Assembly: GCF_001971725.1 (NCBI RefSeq)
Contig: NZ_CP019388.1
Span: forward strand, 2,480,001-2,544,000
Source of the DNA: Winogradskyella sp. J14-2
GTDB taxonomy: Bacteria > Bacteroidota > Bacteroidia > Flavobacteriales > Flavobacteriaceae
Direction of reading: 5' to 3'
DNA: 64,000 bases
The notes under the pieces were generated by a model that did no database searches, was not told where the DNA came from, and worked only from the letters and a program-made list of their open reading frames with translations. Position numbers and translations under genes: made by a program. Of this stretch, positions 26,681 through 35,597 are shown in pieces. How positions within the stretch are numbered: position 1 is the first letter of the stretch; each line of letters begins with the position of its first letter.

Positions 26681-29437
26681 ATGAAAAAAGTTATAATGCT
26701 ACTATGTTTAGTAGCAATTAGCAGCACTTATGCTCAAATTAAAATGCAGGGTGTTGTAAAAGATAGTATTGGCGCACCATTAGAATTGGCTAATGTCATC
26801 GCAATCAATCAAGAAACTAATGGTTTAGAATCCTATGCTGTTACCAATGATAAAGGTAAGTATATCTTGTCATTAGGCAAAAACGGAAAATACAAATTAC
26901 AAGTAAGTTATATAGGGTTGGCATCTTATGAAGAAATCATTACTACTACAGAAAGTGATATTACCAAAGATTTTATCTTAATGCCAGATAATGCACTAGA
27001 TGCAGTAGAGCTAACCTATGAAATGCCCGTAACTGTAAAAGGAGATACGCTCATCTATAACGCAGATTCTTTTAAAAACGGAACGGAACGAAAATTAGAA
27101 GACGTATTGGCAAAGTTACCTGGTGTAGAGATAAATGATGACGGACAGATTGAAGTAGAGGGTAAAACGGTGTCTAAAATTATGGTTGAAGGCAAGGATT
27201 TTTTTGACGGCGACACAAAGTTAGCAACAAAAAATATACCGTCTAATGCAGTAGATAAAGTACAAGTATTGAGAAATTATGCCGAGGTTGGTCAATTAAG
27301 AAGCGTCACTAACAATCAAGATAACGTAGCTATAAATATTAAATTAAAAGAAGGCAAAAAGAACTTCTGGTTTGGTGATGTTACCGCTGGCGCTGGTGCA
27401 GCTCCTTCTCCAAATGATGAGTTATACCTCGTACAACCAAAACTATTTTATTACAGCCCAAAATATAGTGTTAATATTATTGGTGATATGAATAATATTG
27501 GCGAGGTGGCACTAACCAATAGAGATATTAGGGGTTTTGGTGGCGGTTTTAGGTTGCCGAGTAGAACTAGTGGTACAAACATTAACCTAGGTGACAATGG
27601 CCTAGCAGGCCTCACTAATATTGCAAACGCCCAAGAAGTAGTAACCAAATTGGCGTCAGCAAATTTTAGCTACTCACCAAATAAAGCATTAGATCTAAGC
27701 GGTTTTTTAATTTATAATAGTAGCCGTTTAAGAACACGAGAAGAAAACTTTGTTGAATATATTGAAGTAGAAGACGACCCTAACACACCGATAGATGAAT
27801 CTCTTACACCACCTAATGAAGAAACTATATCTACTGGTAGAGAGGCAACCAACCAATTTGTTACCAAATTGAGCGCTTCATATAAGCCCAATGTAAACAA
27901 TCAGTTAGATTATGATGTCTTAGCGCGGACATCAGACGATCAAGAACGTCAAAATTTATTTTCATCTGTGGTTGGTAATACTAATCAATTAGATCAAGTA
28001 AAGCCTTTCAGTATTAACCAGAATTTAAATTACTATTACACACTAAACGAAAATAACATCTTTGCGTTTGAAGCACAGCACCTAATAAAAGATGAAGACC
28101 CATTTTATAATGCTGTTTTAGATGATGACAATGATGCTTTTGATAATACCGCAACAGATTTAGGTTTAAATTTAAATCAGATAAATTATGATTTAAATCA
28201 AGAAAGACGCGTAAAGAGTAACCAATTAGACGCTAAATTAGACTATTATAACATACTAAATTCTAAGAGTAACATTAACCTTACCTTAGGAACTATCTTT
28301 AGCCAGCAAAACTTTAATTCTAATATTTTTCAGTTCTTAGATGATGGTACACGTTTAGAACCAACACCAACTGCCACAGATTTAGAAAATAATACCTTAT
28401 CTGCTTTTAATGATGATGTTGAGTACCGTTTTAGCGATGTATATTTAGGTGTGCATTACAGATTTAAAACAGGAAAGTTTACCTTTACGCCAGGCGTATC
28501 TTTCCATGCGTATAGCAATCAAAACACACAAAACGGTAATACATTTAAAGATAACTTCTTTGATGTGTTGCCAGATTTTGAAGCGCGTATTCAGTTTAAA
28601 AAAAGCGAGGCACTACAGTTTAATTACAATATGACTAATACCTTTACGGATGTTACCAATATTGCTAAAGGATTAGTGCTCAATAACTTTAACAGTATAC
28701 AATTTGGTAATCCCGAGCTGCAAAACGCACTATCTCATAATTTCACTTTGTTTTACAGTAGCTTTAATTTGTTTAATTATACCAATGTGTTTGCAAGAGC
28801 TTCATATAGTATTAACGAAGATCAAATAAGATCATTGACAAATTTTGAAAATGTAATCACCACAAATACGTTTTTTAACTCTCAGTTTGCAGATGAAAAC
28901 GCCTCATTGTTTGGACGCGTAGAACGTACTTTTGGTAAAATTAGAGCACGCCTTGGAGCTAATTTTAATTATAGCAAGCTCAATCAATTTATTCAAGGAA
29001 GGCAATCCCTTAATCAAAGGTTTACACAAACTTATACTCCAGAACTACGAACTAATTTTAGAGAGGCACCAAACTTACGATTACGTTATAGATATACTGT
29101 AACCGATAATGATCAAGGTAATAATACTACCAAGTTCATAACTAGAGCACCTTCAATAGAGTTTGATGCGTACATTTGGGATGCACTTACATTTGTAACC
29201 GAGTTCACTTACAACGAGCAGGAAAATGCTGGACAAACAGAAGTATTTAAAACTTGGGACGCATCTTTACGTTACAGAAAAGACAGAGATGCAAAGTGGG
29301 AATATTCGCTTAGAGCTTCTAACATTTTAGATATCGATTCTAATATTAATAATGGAGCAGGTAATATCTCAGTTTTTAGTTCTGAAACGTTTATACAACC
29401 TCGATTTATTACCTTTAGGTTAACTTATACTTTGTAG
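26681..29437 (+). CDS. Outer-membrane beta-barrel receptor with CarboxypepD_reg domain
   Basis: 918 residues. Signal peptide 1-19 (STYAQ), carboxypeptidase-regulatory-like domain about 20-105 (GVVKDSIGAPLELANV, SYIGLASYEEI), a plug-like region about 115-230 (VKGDTLIYNADSF, DVLAKLPGVEINDDGQIEV, IMVEGKDFFDGD, VQVLRNYAEVGQ), then a long barrel to the C-terminus (FRLTYTL). This is the outer-membrane beta-barrel family related to TonB-dependent receptors. Last gene of the GLPGLI cassette and followed by a strong terminator. Ligand unknown. Confidence 0.9.
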   Translation: MKKVIMLLCLVAISSTYAQIKMQGVVKDSIGAPLELANVIAINQETNGLESYAVTNDKGKYILSLGKNGKYKLQVSYIGLASYEEIITTTESDITKDFILMPDNALDAVELTYEMPVTVKGDTLIYNADSFKNGTERKLEDVLAKLPGVEINDDGQIEVEGKTVSKIMVEGKDFFDGDTKLATKNIPSNAVDKVQVLRNYAEVGQLRSVTNNQDNVAINIKLKEGKKNFWFGDVTAGAGAAPSPNDELYLVQPKLFYYSPKYSVNIIGDMNNIGEVALTNRDIRGFGGGFRLPSRTSGTNINLGDNGLAGLTNIANAQEVVTKLASANFSYSPNKALDLSGFLIYNSSRLRTREENFVEYIEVEDDPNTPIDESLTPPNEETISTGREATNQFVTKLSASYKPNVNNQLDYDVLARTSDDQERQNLFSSVVGNTNQLDQVKPFSINQNLNYYYTLNENNIFAFEAQHLIKDEDPFYNAVLDDDNDAFDNTATDLGLNLNQINYDLNQERRVKSNQLDAKLDYYNILNSKSNINLTLGTIFSQQNFNSNIFQFLDDGTRLEPTPTATDLENNTLSAFNDDVEYRFSDVYLGVHYRFKTGKFTFTPGVSFHAYSNQNTQNGNTFKDNFFDVLPDFEARIQFKKSEALQFNYNMTNTFTDVTNIAKGLVLNNFNSIQFGNPELQNALSHNFTLFYSSFNLFNYTNVFARASYSINEDQIRSLTNFENVITTNTFFNSQFADENASLFGRVERTFGKIRARLGANFNYSKLNQFIQGRQSLNQRFTQTYTPELRTNFREAPNLRLRYRYTVTDNDQGNNTTKFITRAPSIEFDAYIWDALTFVTEFTYNEQENAGQTEVFKTWDASLRYRKDRDAKWEYSLRASNILDIDSNINNGAGNISVFSSETFIQPRFITFRLTYTL

Positions 29438-29457
29438 AATATTGTAATATAAAAATT

Positions 29458-29515
29458 AAAAAAAGCCTTCTCTCCAGTCACTGAGCTTGTCGAAGTGGAG
29501 AAGGCTTTTATTTTA
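29458..29515. terminator. Bidirectional terminator holding a dispersed repeat in its loop
   Basis: AAAAGCCTTCTC (29461-29472) and GAGAAGGCTTTT (29498-29509) form a perfect 12-bp stem, with A- and T-runs on both sides. The loop contains the 19-base repeat CACTGAGCTTGTCGAAGTG (29479-29497), whose ends CACT/AGTG also pair. It serves the receptor gene (+) and the convergent gene ending at 29622 (-). Confidence 0.8.
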
Positions 29516-29621
29516 ATAAATGCTAATGCATAGTACTCGTTATGTACTAAAGTAGAATTGTTAAAAAAAGACTTCTGATTTAAAATCAATAAAGGGTTGC
29601 GTAGAAACTTAGTTTATTTTG

Positions 29622-30059
29622 CTAATTCGAGGAGGTAGATAGATTGTGGTTATGCTCGCAAAACCAAAAGAGACAAGAGGTACCTTCTTTTTTAAGAGTT
29701 ATATCTATATGCTTGTCTTTGCTTTTTGGATCTAGGTTTAGAATAACATTTTTATAGCCTTTTCGTTGCGCTGCTATTGGCAAAAAATTATCGTGAGCAG
29801 ATGCATTTTTTATTTCAAAATGACCTTTAGCATCCGTTTGTACTGTTTGATTTCCAATAGTTACGGTGACACTGTCTAGAGGCTCATTATTGTCATTGAC
29901 TACTGAGCCTTTAAAGTTTGCTTCAACTGGTTTTCCTAAATATTCAGTTAATGTATTTGTATTATTGGTTTGGTCTTTTAAATTACCGTCAGTGTTGTAA
30001 GATGAAATAAAAAAGATACAAATAAGAAATACAAATACTTTTAGAGTAGTTGATTTCAT
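29622..30059 (-). CDS. Small exported carboxypeptidase-regulatory-like protein, short paralogue of the next gene
   Basis: 145 residues. N-terminal hydrophobic export signal (about 7-21), then one carboxypeptidase-regulatory-like beta-sandwich: GSVVNDNNEPLDSVTVTIG, TDAKGHFEI, AQRKGYKNVIL. It aligns with residues about 45-120 of the 605-residue lipoprotein encoded next to it on the same strand (EYFGNDISRDFLGSVIDKN...). Its end (SCLFWFCEHNHN) resembles SHFSFWNCDIP found about 170 residues further on in the large protein, so it may be an internally deleted copy. Function unknown. Confidence 0.7.
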   Translation of the reverse strand: MKSTTLKVFVFLICIFFISSYNTDGNLKDQTNNTNTLTEYLGKPVEANFKGSVVNDNNEPLDSVTVTIGNQTVQTDAKGHFEIKNASAHDNFLPIAAQRKGYKNVILNLDPKSKDKHIDITLKKEGTSCLFWFCEHNHNLSTSSN

Positions 30060-30133
30060 ATGATGATTGATGATAAATTATGAGTGTAAAATTACAGAAA
30101 CAGCCTGACTATAACGTTAAATTTCTCATAAAG

Positions 30134-30173
30134 AAAAATGCTCAAATCTTAAAGTTTAGATTTGAGCATTTTT
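30134..30173. terminator. Intrinsic terminator of the 605-residue lipoprotein gene
   Basis: AAAAATGCTCAAATCT (30134-30149) pairs perfectly with AGATTTGAGCATTTTT (30158-30173). The stem is A/T flanked on both sides; the relevant gene is the minus-strand one ending at 30201. Confidence 0.8.
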
Positions 30174-30200
30174 ATTCTAACCCTAAGTGGTTTGCAGTAA

Positions 30201-32018
30201 TTAATTATCTCTTAAAACGTGAACTACGCCAGTTATGGTATGTGGGTTCCCATTCCAATCTTCATAGCTACCACTAAAGTTGATGTCGATGTATTCTCCA
30301 ACATTGCCTAAAGCGGTTAAATTATAGGTAATATTATTGTTTTCATCAGAGACGCTTAAACATTCTCCGATGAAAAAGCCTGTATCGTCTTGTTCATTAT
30401 AGTTTAAATAGTCGTATGTACCAAGATATTCTGGTTCATTTAATTTTCCATTTAAATAAAAACAATTTCCCTGACCATTGCTTTGCCCAACAATATCTAT
30501 AACAGGACCACTTGGGCTATCAAGATTTTCATTAAATGCAACTGAGAAGTTTTCAAAAAATAAAAAGGATTCATCATTATCAATGGTATATTGAACGAAT
30601 TCAGTTACGTCATTACAAGCACTTATGGTTCCTATATTGGTTAAAGGCGTTGTAAAGGTGTAACTTATACTATCAGTAACTTGTAAGTTAACGTAGTCAC
30701 TAGCTTCAACAGCAAAAGTGTTATTGTCATCACATCGTAAAAGATTAATTATAAATTCTCCATTACTCACAGCATCTATAAAGGTTTGGTTTCCGTAACT
30801 TAATTGTACATAACCATCTGTTACAGCATTACCATCACAGGTATTGAAAGTTCCAACGACAGTTTCTTGAACAACATCTGGATTATCTGGAACTATGATT
30901 ACGATATTAGCGTCTTCCGTAAAAGGTCCAACCGCTTCTGTGTGTAATGCAGTATCACCACAAACATCATAGCTGTACACGTTTAGTATTAAGCTTTCAT
31001 TGCTAGGTACATAACCACAAACCTCACCGTTTTCATTAGTATAACCATAGGTAGTCCCAAATGTTGCACTTGTAATAGATACTTGCATGTTGGCTAAAGG
31101 AACATTGTCGTCATCTATTGTCGTAACACAGAGTGTAATAGCTTCCGCAGGAATATCACAATTCCAAAAGCTAAAATGAGAAACTGTACCAACATACATA
31201 TTGCCCTGCAAAGTTGCTTGTCCTTCTTCTTTCCAGTACCCATTGACTTCATCAAAATACCAAAGCGGAATGGTGTTAGGCGCTATACTCATTAAACTGG
31301 CATCAACAGGAACTTTGATTTCAGAAGTTGAGCCTTCAGCTAAATTTAAATCTTCTCCACCAGAACCTCTGAGTTCCACAGCTAGCATACCCAAAGTTTG
31401 AAGCATACGCTCGGCACCATTTTCATTTTCAGCATAGAGCATACCTGGCATTTGTAAAGGCATATCGTCATCGGCAGGATCTAAATGATGTAAAATTACA
31501 TCCACAGATCCATCATAAGTTGAGCCGTCTTCTTTGATAAAGTTTCCATCAAAACTTACAGAGCTTCCATCGGTTGCGGTAACAGTTCCAGAAGTACCAC
31601 TTGTTACAGAGCCAGCAACTGTAGCTTCTAGCATCATAATAGTAACTTTATTTGTTCCGTTGGAAGGTACAACGCTACGTGAGGCGTGAATATATCCAGC
31701 TTTTTCGGCTTTTATATAACCAAAACGTTGCTTAACTGTAGCTCCGTTAATCATAAAAACACCATTGCTGTCGGTTGTTGCGGTTTCGCTACCGATAGTA
31801 ATGGTTGCTCCTTCAATAGGATTATGGTTTTTGTCGATGACTGATCCTAGGAAGTCTCGAGAAATGTCATTTCCAAAATATTCTGAAAAGGTGTCTGGAA
31901 TATTTTCTTGTGGATCGTTGTTGCCTATGCCATCATCATCGTTTTGACAGGATGTTATTGCAAGTAATGAGAATAAAAGGATTAAAATAAGATTTGGGAA
32001 GTTTTTAATACTTTTCAT
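30201..32018 (-). CDS. Surface or periplasmic lipoprotein with carboxypeptidase-regulatory-like domain
   Basis: 605 residues. Lipoprotein signal peptide with lipobox LAITSC (Cys about residue 24), followed by an Asp-rich QNDDDG stretch. Residues about 45-130 form a carboxypeptidase-regulatory-like domain (GSVIDKNHNPIEGATITIG, TDSNGVFMINGA). A middle part (about 130-290) includes TATDGSSVSFDGNFI and VDASLMSIAPNTIPLWYFDE, and is followed by Ig-like repeats with Cys-containing strands. No enzymatic motif is seen. Probably an envelope structural or binding protein. Transcribed alone, with metK upstream separated by a terminator. Confidence 0.75.
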   Translation of the reverse strand: MKSIKNFPNLILILLFSLLAITSCQNDDDGIGNNDPQENIPDTFSEYFGNDISRDFLGSVIDKNHNPIEGATITIGSETATTDSNGVFMINGATVKQRFGYIKAEKAGYIHASRSVVPSNGTNKVTIMMLEATVAGSVTSGTSGTVTATDGSSVSFDGNFIKEDGSTYDGSVDVILHHLDPADDDMPLQMPGMLYAENENGAERMLQTLGMLAVELRGSGGEDLNLAEGSTSEIKVPVDASLMSIAPNTIPLWYFDEVNGYWKEEGQATLQGNMYVGTVSHFSFWNCDIPAEAITLCVTTIDDDNVPLANMQVSITSATFGTTYGYTNENGEVCGYVPSNESLILNVYSYDVCGDTALHTEAVGPFTEDANIVIIVPDNPDVVQETVVGTFNTCDGNAVTDGYVQLSYGNQTFIDAVSNGEFIINLLRCDDNNTFAVEASDYVNLQVTDSISYTFTTPLTNIGTISACNDVTEFVQYTIDNDESFLFFENFSVAFNENLDSPSGPVIDIVGQSNGQGNCFYLNGKLNEPEYLGTYDYLNYNEQDDTGFFIGECLSVSDENNNITYNLTALGNVGEYIDINFSGSYEDWNGNPHTITGVVHVLRDN

Positions 32019-32108
32019 AATGAATTGATTTAGTTATAAGTAAGTCTCGGTGAGACGTTGTGTAAATATAACAATTATGATCCTAAAACTCCTACCTTTT
32101 CTCATAAA

Positions 32109-32146
32109 CAAAAAACTCTGACTAAGTTAATAATCAGAGTTTTTTT
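32109..32146 (-). terminator. Intrinsic terminator of metK
   Basis: AAAAACTCTGA (32111-32121) pairs with TCAGAGTTTTT (32134-32144); on the minus strand the stem is followed by T6. It lies about 20 bases after the metK stop. Confidence 0.8.
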
Positions 32147-32166
32147 AATATTATGAGTGACAATAA

Positions 32167-33420
32167 TTACAAGCCAAAAGCTTCTTTTACTTTGTCTACA
32201 TAGTCTAATTTTTCCCATGTAAATAGCTCTACTTCCAATGTTTTTGGTTCGCCATTTGGCTGTTGAAAGGTTTTAGTAACTACTTCGTTATGTCTTCCCA
32301 TATGGCCATAAGCTGCGGTTTCGCTGTACATTGGTTGACGTAGTTTTAAACGCTTTTCAATAGCTGCTGGTCGCATATCAAAAATTTCAGAAACCTTTTG
32401 AGCGATTTCCCCATCTGTAAGATTAAATGGGCAAGTACCGTAAGTATCAATAAAAATCCCCATTGGTTCTACAACACCAATGGCATAAGACACTTGTACT
32501 AAAACCTCGTCGCAAACACCTGCGGCAACTAAATTTTTTGCAATATGTCTTGTTGCGTAAGCAGCACTACGATCTACTTTACTAGGGTCTTTTCCAGAAA
32601 ATGCTCCACCACCATGTGCGCCTTTTCCACCGTAGGTATCTACGATTATTTTTCTGCCAGTTAAACCTGTATCTCCATGAGGTCCACCAATTACAAATTT
32701 TCCGGTTGGATTGATGTGATATTTAATATCATCAGTAAATAGTGGTTTAATATGGTCTGGTACTTTTGCTATAACACGTGGCATTAAAATCTCAACAATA
32801 TCTTTTCTGATTTTTGCCAACATAGCTTCATCGGTATCAAAGTTATCGTGCTGTGTAGAGATAACAATGGCATCGATACGCTGTGGTGTATTATCGTCAT
32901 TATATTCTATAGTAACCTGGCTTTTAGAATCTGGTCTTAAATAGGTGATGTCTTTATTTTCACGACGTAAAGCCGCTAATTCTTTTAAAATAAGGTGCGA
33001 TACATCTAATGCCAAAGGCATATAATTTTCTGTTTCGTTTGTGGCATAGCCAAACATCATACCTTGGTCGCCAGCGCCTTGTTCTTCTTTACTTGCTCTA
33101 TCTACACCTCTGTTAATGTCTTCAGATTGCTCGTGTATTGCAGAAATTACTCCACAAGAGTTACCGTCAAACATATATTCACCTTTGGTGTATCCGATTT
33201 TGTTTATGGTGTCTCTTGCTATTTGTTGTACATCGAGATAGGTGTTAGATTTTACTTCACCAGCAAGAACAACTTGTCCTGTTGTTACTAAAGTTTCACA
33301 AGCTACTTTAGACTCTGGGTCAAAAGCTAAAAAGTTATCAATTAATGCATCACTAATTTGATCTGCAATTTTATCTGGATGGCCTTCTGAGACACTTTCA
33401 GAAGTAAATAAATATGGCAT
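32167..33420 (-). CDS. metK: S-adenosylmethionine synthetase
   Basis: 417 residues. Makes SAM from methionine and ATP. Motifs: [20 protein letters not shown] (N-terminal ATP/methionine site), [12 protein letters not shown] and [19 protein letters not shown] (phosphate loop). The divergent methionine operon on the other side of a 786-bp gap is controlled by a SAM-I riboswitch, so the enzyme that makes SAM and the genes repressed by SAM are neighbours. The metK leader (about 125 bases from the predicted start near 33549) contains no element I recognise. Confidence 0.97.
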   Translation of the reverse strand: MPYLFTSESVSEGHPDKIADQISDALIDNFLAFDPESKVACETLVTTGQVVLAGEVKSNTYLDVQQIARDTINKIGYTKGEYMFDGNSCGVISAIHEQSEDINRGVDRASKEEQGAGDQGMMFGYATNETENYMPLALDVSHLILKELAALRRENKDITYLRPDSKSQVTIEYNDDNTPQRIDAIVISTQHDNFDTDEAMLAKIRKDIVEILMPRVIAKVPDHIKPLFTDDIKYHINPTGKFVIGGPHGDTGLTGRKIIVDTYGGKGAHGGGAFSGKDPSKVDRSAAYATRHIAKNLVAAGVCDEVLVQVSYAIGVVEPMGIFIDTYGTCPFNLTDGEIAQKVSEIFDMRPAAIEKRLKLRQPMYSETAAYGHMGRHNEVVTKTFQQPNGEPKTLEVELFTWEKLDYVDKVKEAFGL

Positions 33421-33554
33421 AAATCCTATATTTTTTGGTTTGTTGTTTTAAAATTGTGAGATTGCTTGGTCGCTAGAGAAGTCTAAAACTAACTGCTTTA
33501 GCATTTTTTAATGAGGTTGCAATCAGACAAATTTTTCCTCTTAATAAATCTTGG

Positions 33555-33562
33555 CAAAAATA
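33555..33562 (-). promoter_or_regulatory. Probable -7 element of metK
   Basis: On the minus strand this reads TATTTTTG, matching TAnnTTTG. The -33 region has CTTTC rather than TTTG. Between here and the metK ATG nothing else is recognised. Confidence 0.45.
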
Positions 33563-33734
33563 AAGATTTTAATTAAGATAGAAAGACTCCAAATGATAAT
33601 GAATTCATAAATTCTTAACGGTTTAATTTTTTATTTACTGATTAGTGGTGTTTGTAAGTGTTTGTTTTTAAGATACTTATGCTGGGTGTTTGTGTTTTGG
33701 GTTTTGTTAAATATTTAAAAAATATCAGAAATAA

Positions 33735-33767
33735 TTTTGAATTTAAATTTTTCTATCGCAATATTTG
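33735..33767 (+). promoter_or_regulatory. Probable promoter of the methionine operon
   Basis: TTTTG at 33735-33739 and AATATTTG at 33760-33767 are 20 bases apart. It is an imperfect Bacteroidota promoter, but placed about 30 bases ahead of the riboswitch P1 stem as expected. Confidence 0.45.
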
Positions 33768-33798
33768 TGCTCACAAAGTTCAAAACACTTACTGAAAT

Positions 33799-33919
33799 GT
33801 TATCAAGAAAGGTGGAGGGAATAGACCCTGTGAAGCCTTAGCAACCCTTAGACTTACTAAGAAGGTGCTAAATTCTACCTGAACGTGCAAATCATTTCTT
33901 GCCAATTCGGATAGATAAC
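33799..33919 (+). promoter_or_regulatory. SAM-I (S-box) riboswitch aptamer
   Basis: GTTATC (33799-33804) and GATAAC (33914-33919) close P1. The conserved core is visible: AAGAAAGGTGGAGGGA, CCCTGTGAAGCC, TTAGCAACC and AAGGTGCTAAATTCTACC. P4 can form from CTGAA/TTCGG and GCAA/TTGC (33879-33910). SAM binding should promote the terminator immediately downstream and shut off metY-metX-hom. Confidence 0.92.
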
Positions 33920-33925
33920 TCAAGA

Positions 33926-33955
33926 CCAATTACCCATTTGTAATTGGCATTTTCT
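33926..33955 (+). terminator. Riboswitch-controlled terminator, with competing antiterminator
   Basis: CCAATTAC (33926-33933) pairs with GTAATTGG (33940-33947), followed by CATTTTCTTT. The 3' arm region AATTGGCA (33942-33949) can instead pair perfectly with TGCCAATT (33900-33907) inside P4, giving an 8-bp antiterminator that is possible only when the aptamer is open. Confidence 0.75.
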
Positions 33956-34017
33956 TTATAACATTTTTCTATTAAGTACGCTTCTAAAAAGAGGCTTATT
34001 TGGCTTTTGGTTTAATC

Positions 34018-34179
34018 GTGCTATTTGTTGAATGAGATTAATGATAGAGAAACAGATAGATTTTTTGATTAGACGAGAAATAAAAATTTAGCATAGCCTT
34101 GGCTACGGTCAATTTTTATTTTGAAGTATTAGCGAAAAAGATGCTTTTTACTCCATTAATCTTGTTCTGCAAATAGCAC
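34018..34179. repeat. 162-bp foldback element between the riboswitch and metY
   Basis: The left arm (34018-34043) and right arm (34154-34179) are inverted copies: GTGCTATTTG and AGATTAATG match exactly, and of four mismatches three become G.U in RNA. A second pair, AAATAAAAATT (34078-34088) with AATTTTTATTT (34111-34121), and a tip TAGCC/GGCTA (34094-34105) share the same centre. No ORF inside. Either a MITE-like insertion or an RNA element of the leader; it ends 27 bases before the metY start. Confidence 0.7.
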
Positions 34180-34206
34180 TCATTATTAACTCAAAAACTT
34201 AGAAAA

Positions 34207-35499
34207 ATGAGTACACAAAAATTTGCAACACAAGCGTTGCACGTAGGACACGATGTAACAAACAATGGAGGAACCAGAGCAGTTCCTATTTATCAATCTA
34301 CAGCTTATGTCTTTAATGACTCGGACCATGCTGCTAATTTATTCGCATTGGCAGAAACAGGCAACATTTATACCCGAATCAACAACCCTACGAACGACAT
34401 TTTAGAACAGCGCTTAGCGGCTTTAGAAGGTGGTATTGCGGCTGTGGTAACAGCATCTGGCACATCAGCTATAGCAACATCATTACTGACATTACTTAAA
34501 GCAGGAGATCATATTGTAGCATCGAGCAGTCTGTATGGAGGAACCTATAATTTGCTGAGTGTAACCTTGCCAAGACATGGTATTACTACAACCTTTGTAG
34601 ATCCATCAAATCCAGAAAACTTTAAAAATGCAGCTCAAGAAAATACGAGAACATTTTTTATAGAATCTCTCGGAAATCCTAAGTTAGATGTTTTAGACAT
34701 TGAAGCAATTTCAAAAGAAGCAAAAGCATTTAAAGTACCATTAATTGTAGATAATACGGTAGCAACACCTTATTTGTTAAACCCAATAGAATATGGTGCT
34801 AATATCGTTATTCATTCGTTGACAAAGTACATAAATGGCAATGGTACGGCACTTGGAGGTGTCATTATAGATGCTGGTACTTTTGATTGGACAAATGGAA
34901 AATTCCCAGAATTTACAGAGCCTTCACCCGGTTACCATGGTTTGGTGTATAGCGAAGCTTTAGAAGCAGCGTCATTTATTGCAAAAGTTAGAATTGAAGG
35001 TTTAAGAGATTATGGTGGAGCATTAAGTCCGTTTAATGCATTTCAAATCATTCAAGGTTTAGAGACCTTAGAATTACGAATAAAAAAGCATAGCGAGAAT
35101 GCACTTCAACTTGCCAAATGGCTAGAAGAGCAACCAGAAGTTTCATGGGTAAATTATCCTGGTTTAGAGGCTAGTAAATACAAAGTTCTAGCAGAAAAAT
35201 ACTTGCCAAAAGGACAAAGTGGAATTGTAACTTTTGGAGTTGATGGTGGCTATGACGCTGCAAAAATTATAGCCGATAAGACAAAATTATTTTCGCTATT
35301 AGCCAATATTGGCGATACAAAATCTTTAATCATTCATCCTGCAAGCACAACGCATCAGCAATTAAGTGATGAGGCGCAAGAAAGCACAGGAGTGACAAAA
35401 GACCTTATAAGATTGTCTGTTGGCATTGAGAATGTTGATGATCTAAAAGCTGATTTAAAAGAAGCATTTCAATTAATAAAAAAGCCTCAATTGGCTTAA
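34207..35499 (+). CDS. metY: O-acetylhomoserine sulfhydrylase
   Basis: 430 residues, the usual MetY length (MetB is shorter). PLP enzyme that makes homocysteine (or cystathionine in relatives) from O-acetylhomoserine and sulfide. FATQALHVGHD, AVPIYQSTAYVF, TRINNPTND, VTASGTSAIA, and SLTKYINGNGT with the PLP Lys at about residue 207. First gene of the SAM-I-controlled operon; a start at ATG 34207 gives the family N-terminus MSTQKFATQALH. Confidence 0.95.
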   Translation: MSTQKFATQALHVGHDVTNNGGTRAVPIYQSTAYVFNDSDHAANLFALAETGNIYTRINNPTNDILEQRLAALEGGIAAVVTASGTSAIATSLLTLLKAGDHIVASSSLYGGTYNLLSVTLPRHGITTTFVDPSNPENFKNAAQENTRTFFIESLGNPKLDVLDIEAISKEAKAFKVPLIVDNTVATPYLLNPIEYGANIVIHSLTKYINGNGTALGGVIIDAGTFDWTNGKFPEFTEPSPGYHGLVYSEALEAASFIAKVRIEGLRDYGGALSPFNAFQIIQGLETLELRIKKHSENALQLAKWLEEQPEVSWVNYPGLEASKYKVLAEKYLPKGQSGIVTFGVDGGYDAAKIIADKTKLFSLLANIGDTKSLIIHPASTTHQQLSDEAQESTGVTKDLIRLSVGIENVDDLKADLKEAFQLIKKPQLA

Positions 35500-35523
35500 T
35501 CTCTTTTTGTATTAGTGTTGTTT

Positions 35524-35562
35524 AATTAAGCTGAGCGACGAGACTTTCGTTCAGCTTAATTT
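35524..35562 (+). terminator. Hairpin between metY and metX
   Basis: AATTAAGCTGA (35524-35534) pairs with TCAGCTTAATT (35551-35561), followed by TAAAAATTTT. It is an 11-bp stem with a poor T-run; could reduce read-through or mark mRNA processing within the operon. Confidence 0.4.
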
Positions 35563-35597
35563 AAAAATTTTCAGAGAAGAAATAAAAAAATCCAATT

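Noticed and set aside
30080..30277. Plus-strand ORF of 65 codons
   Set aside because: It spans a terminator hairpin and the antisense of the lipoprotein gene; no homology or promoter seen.
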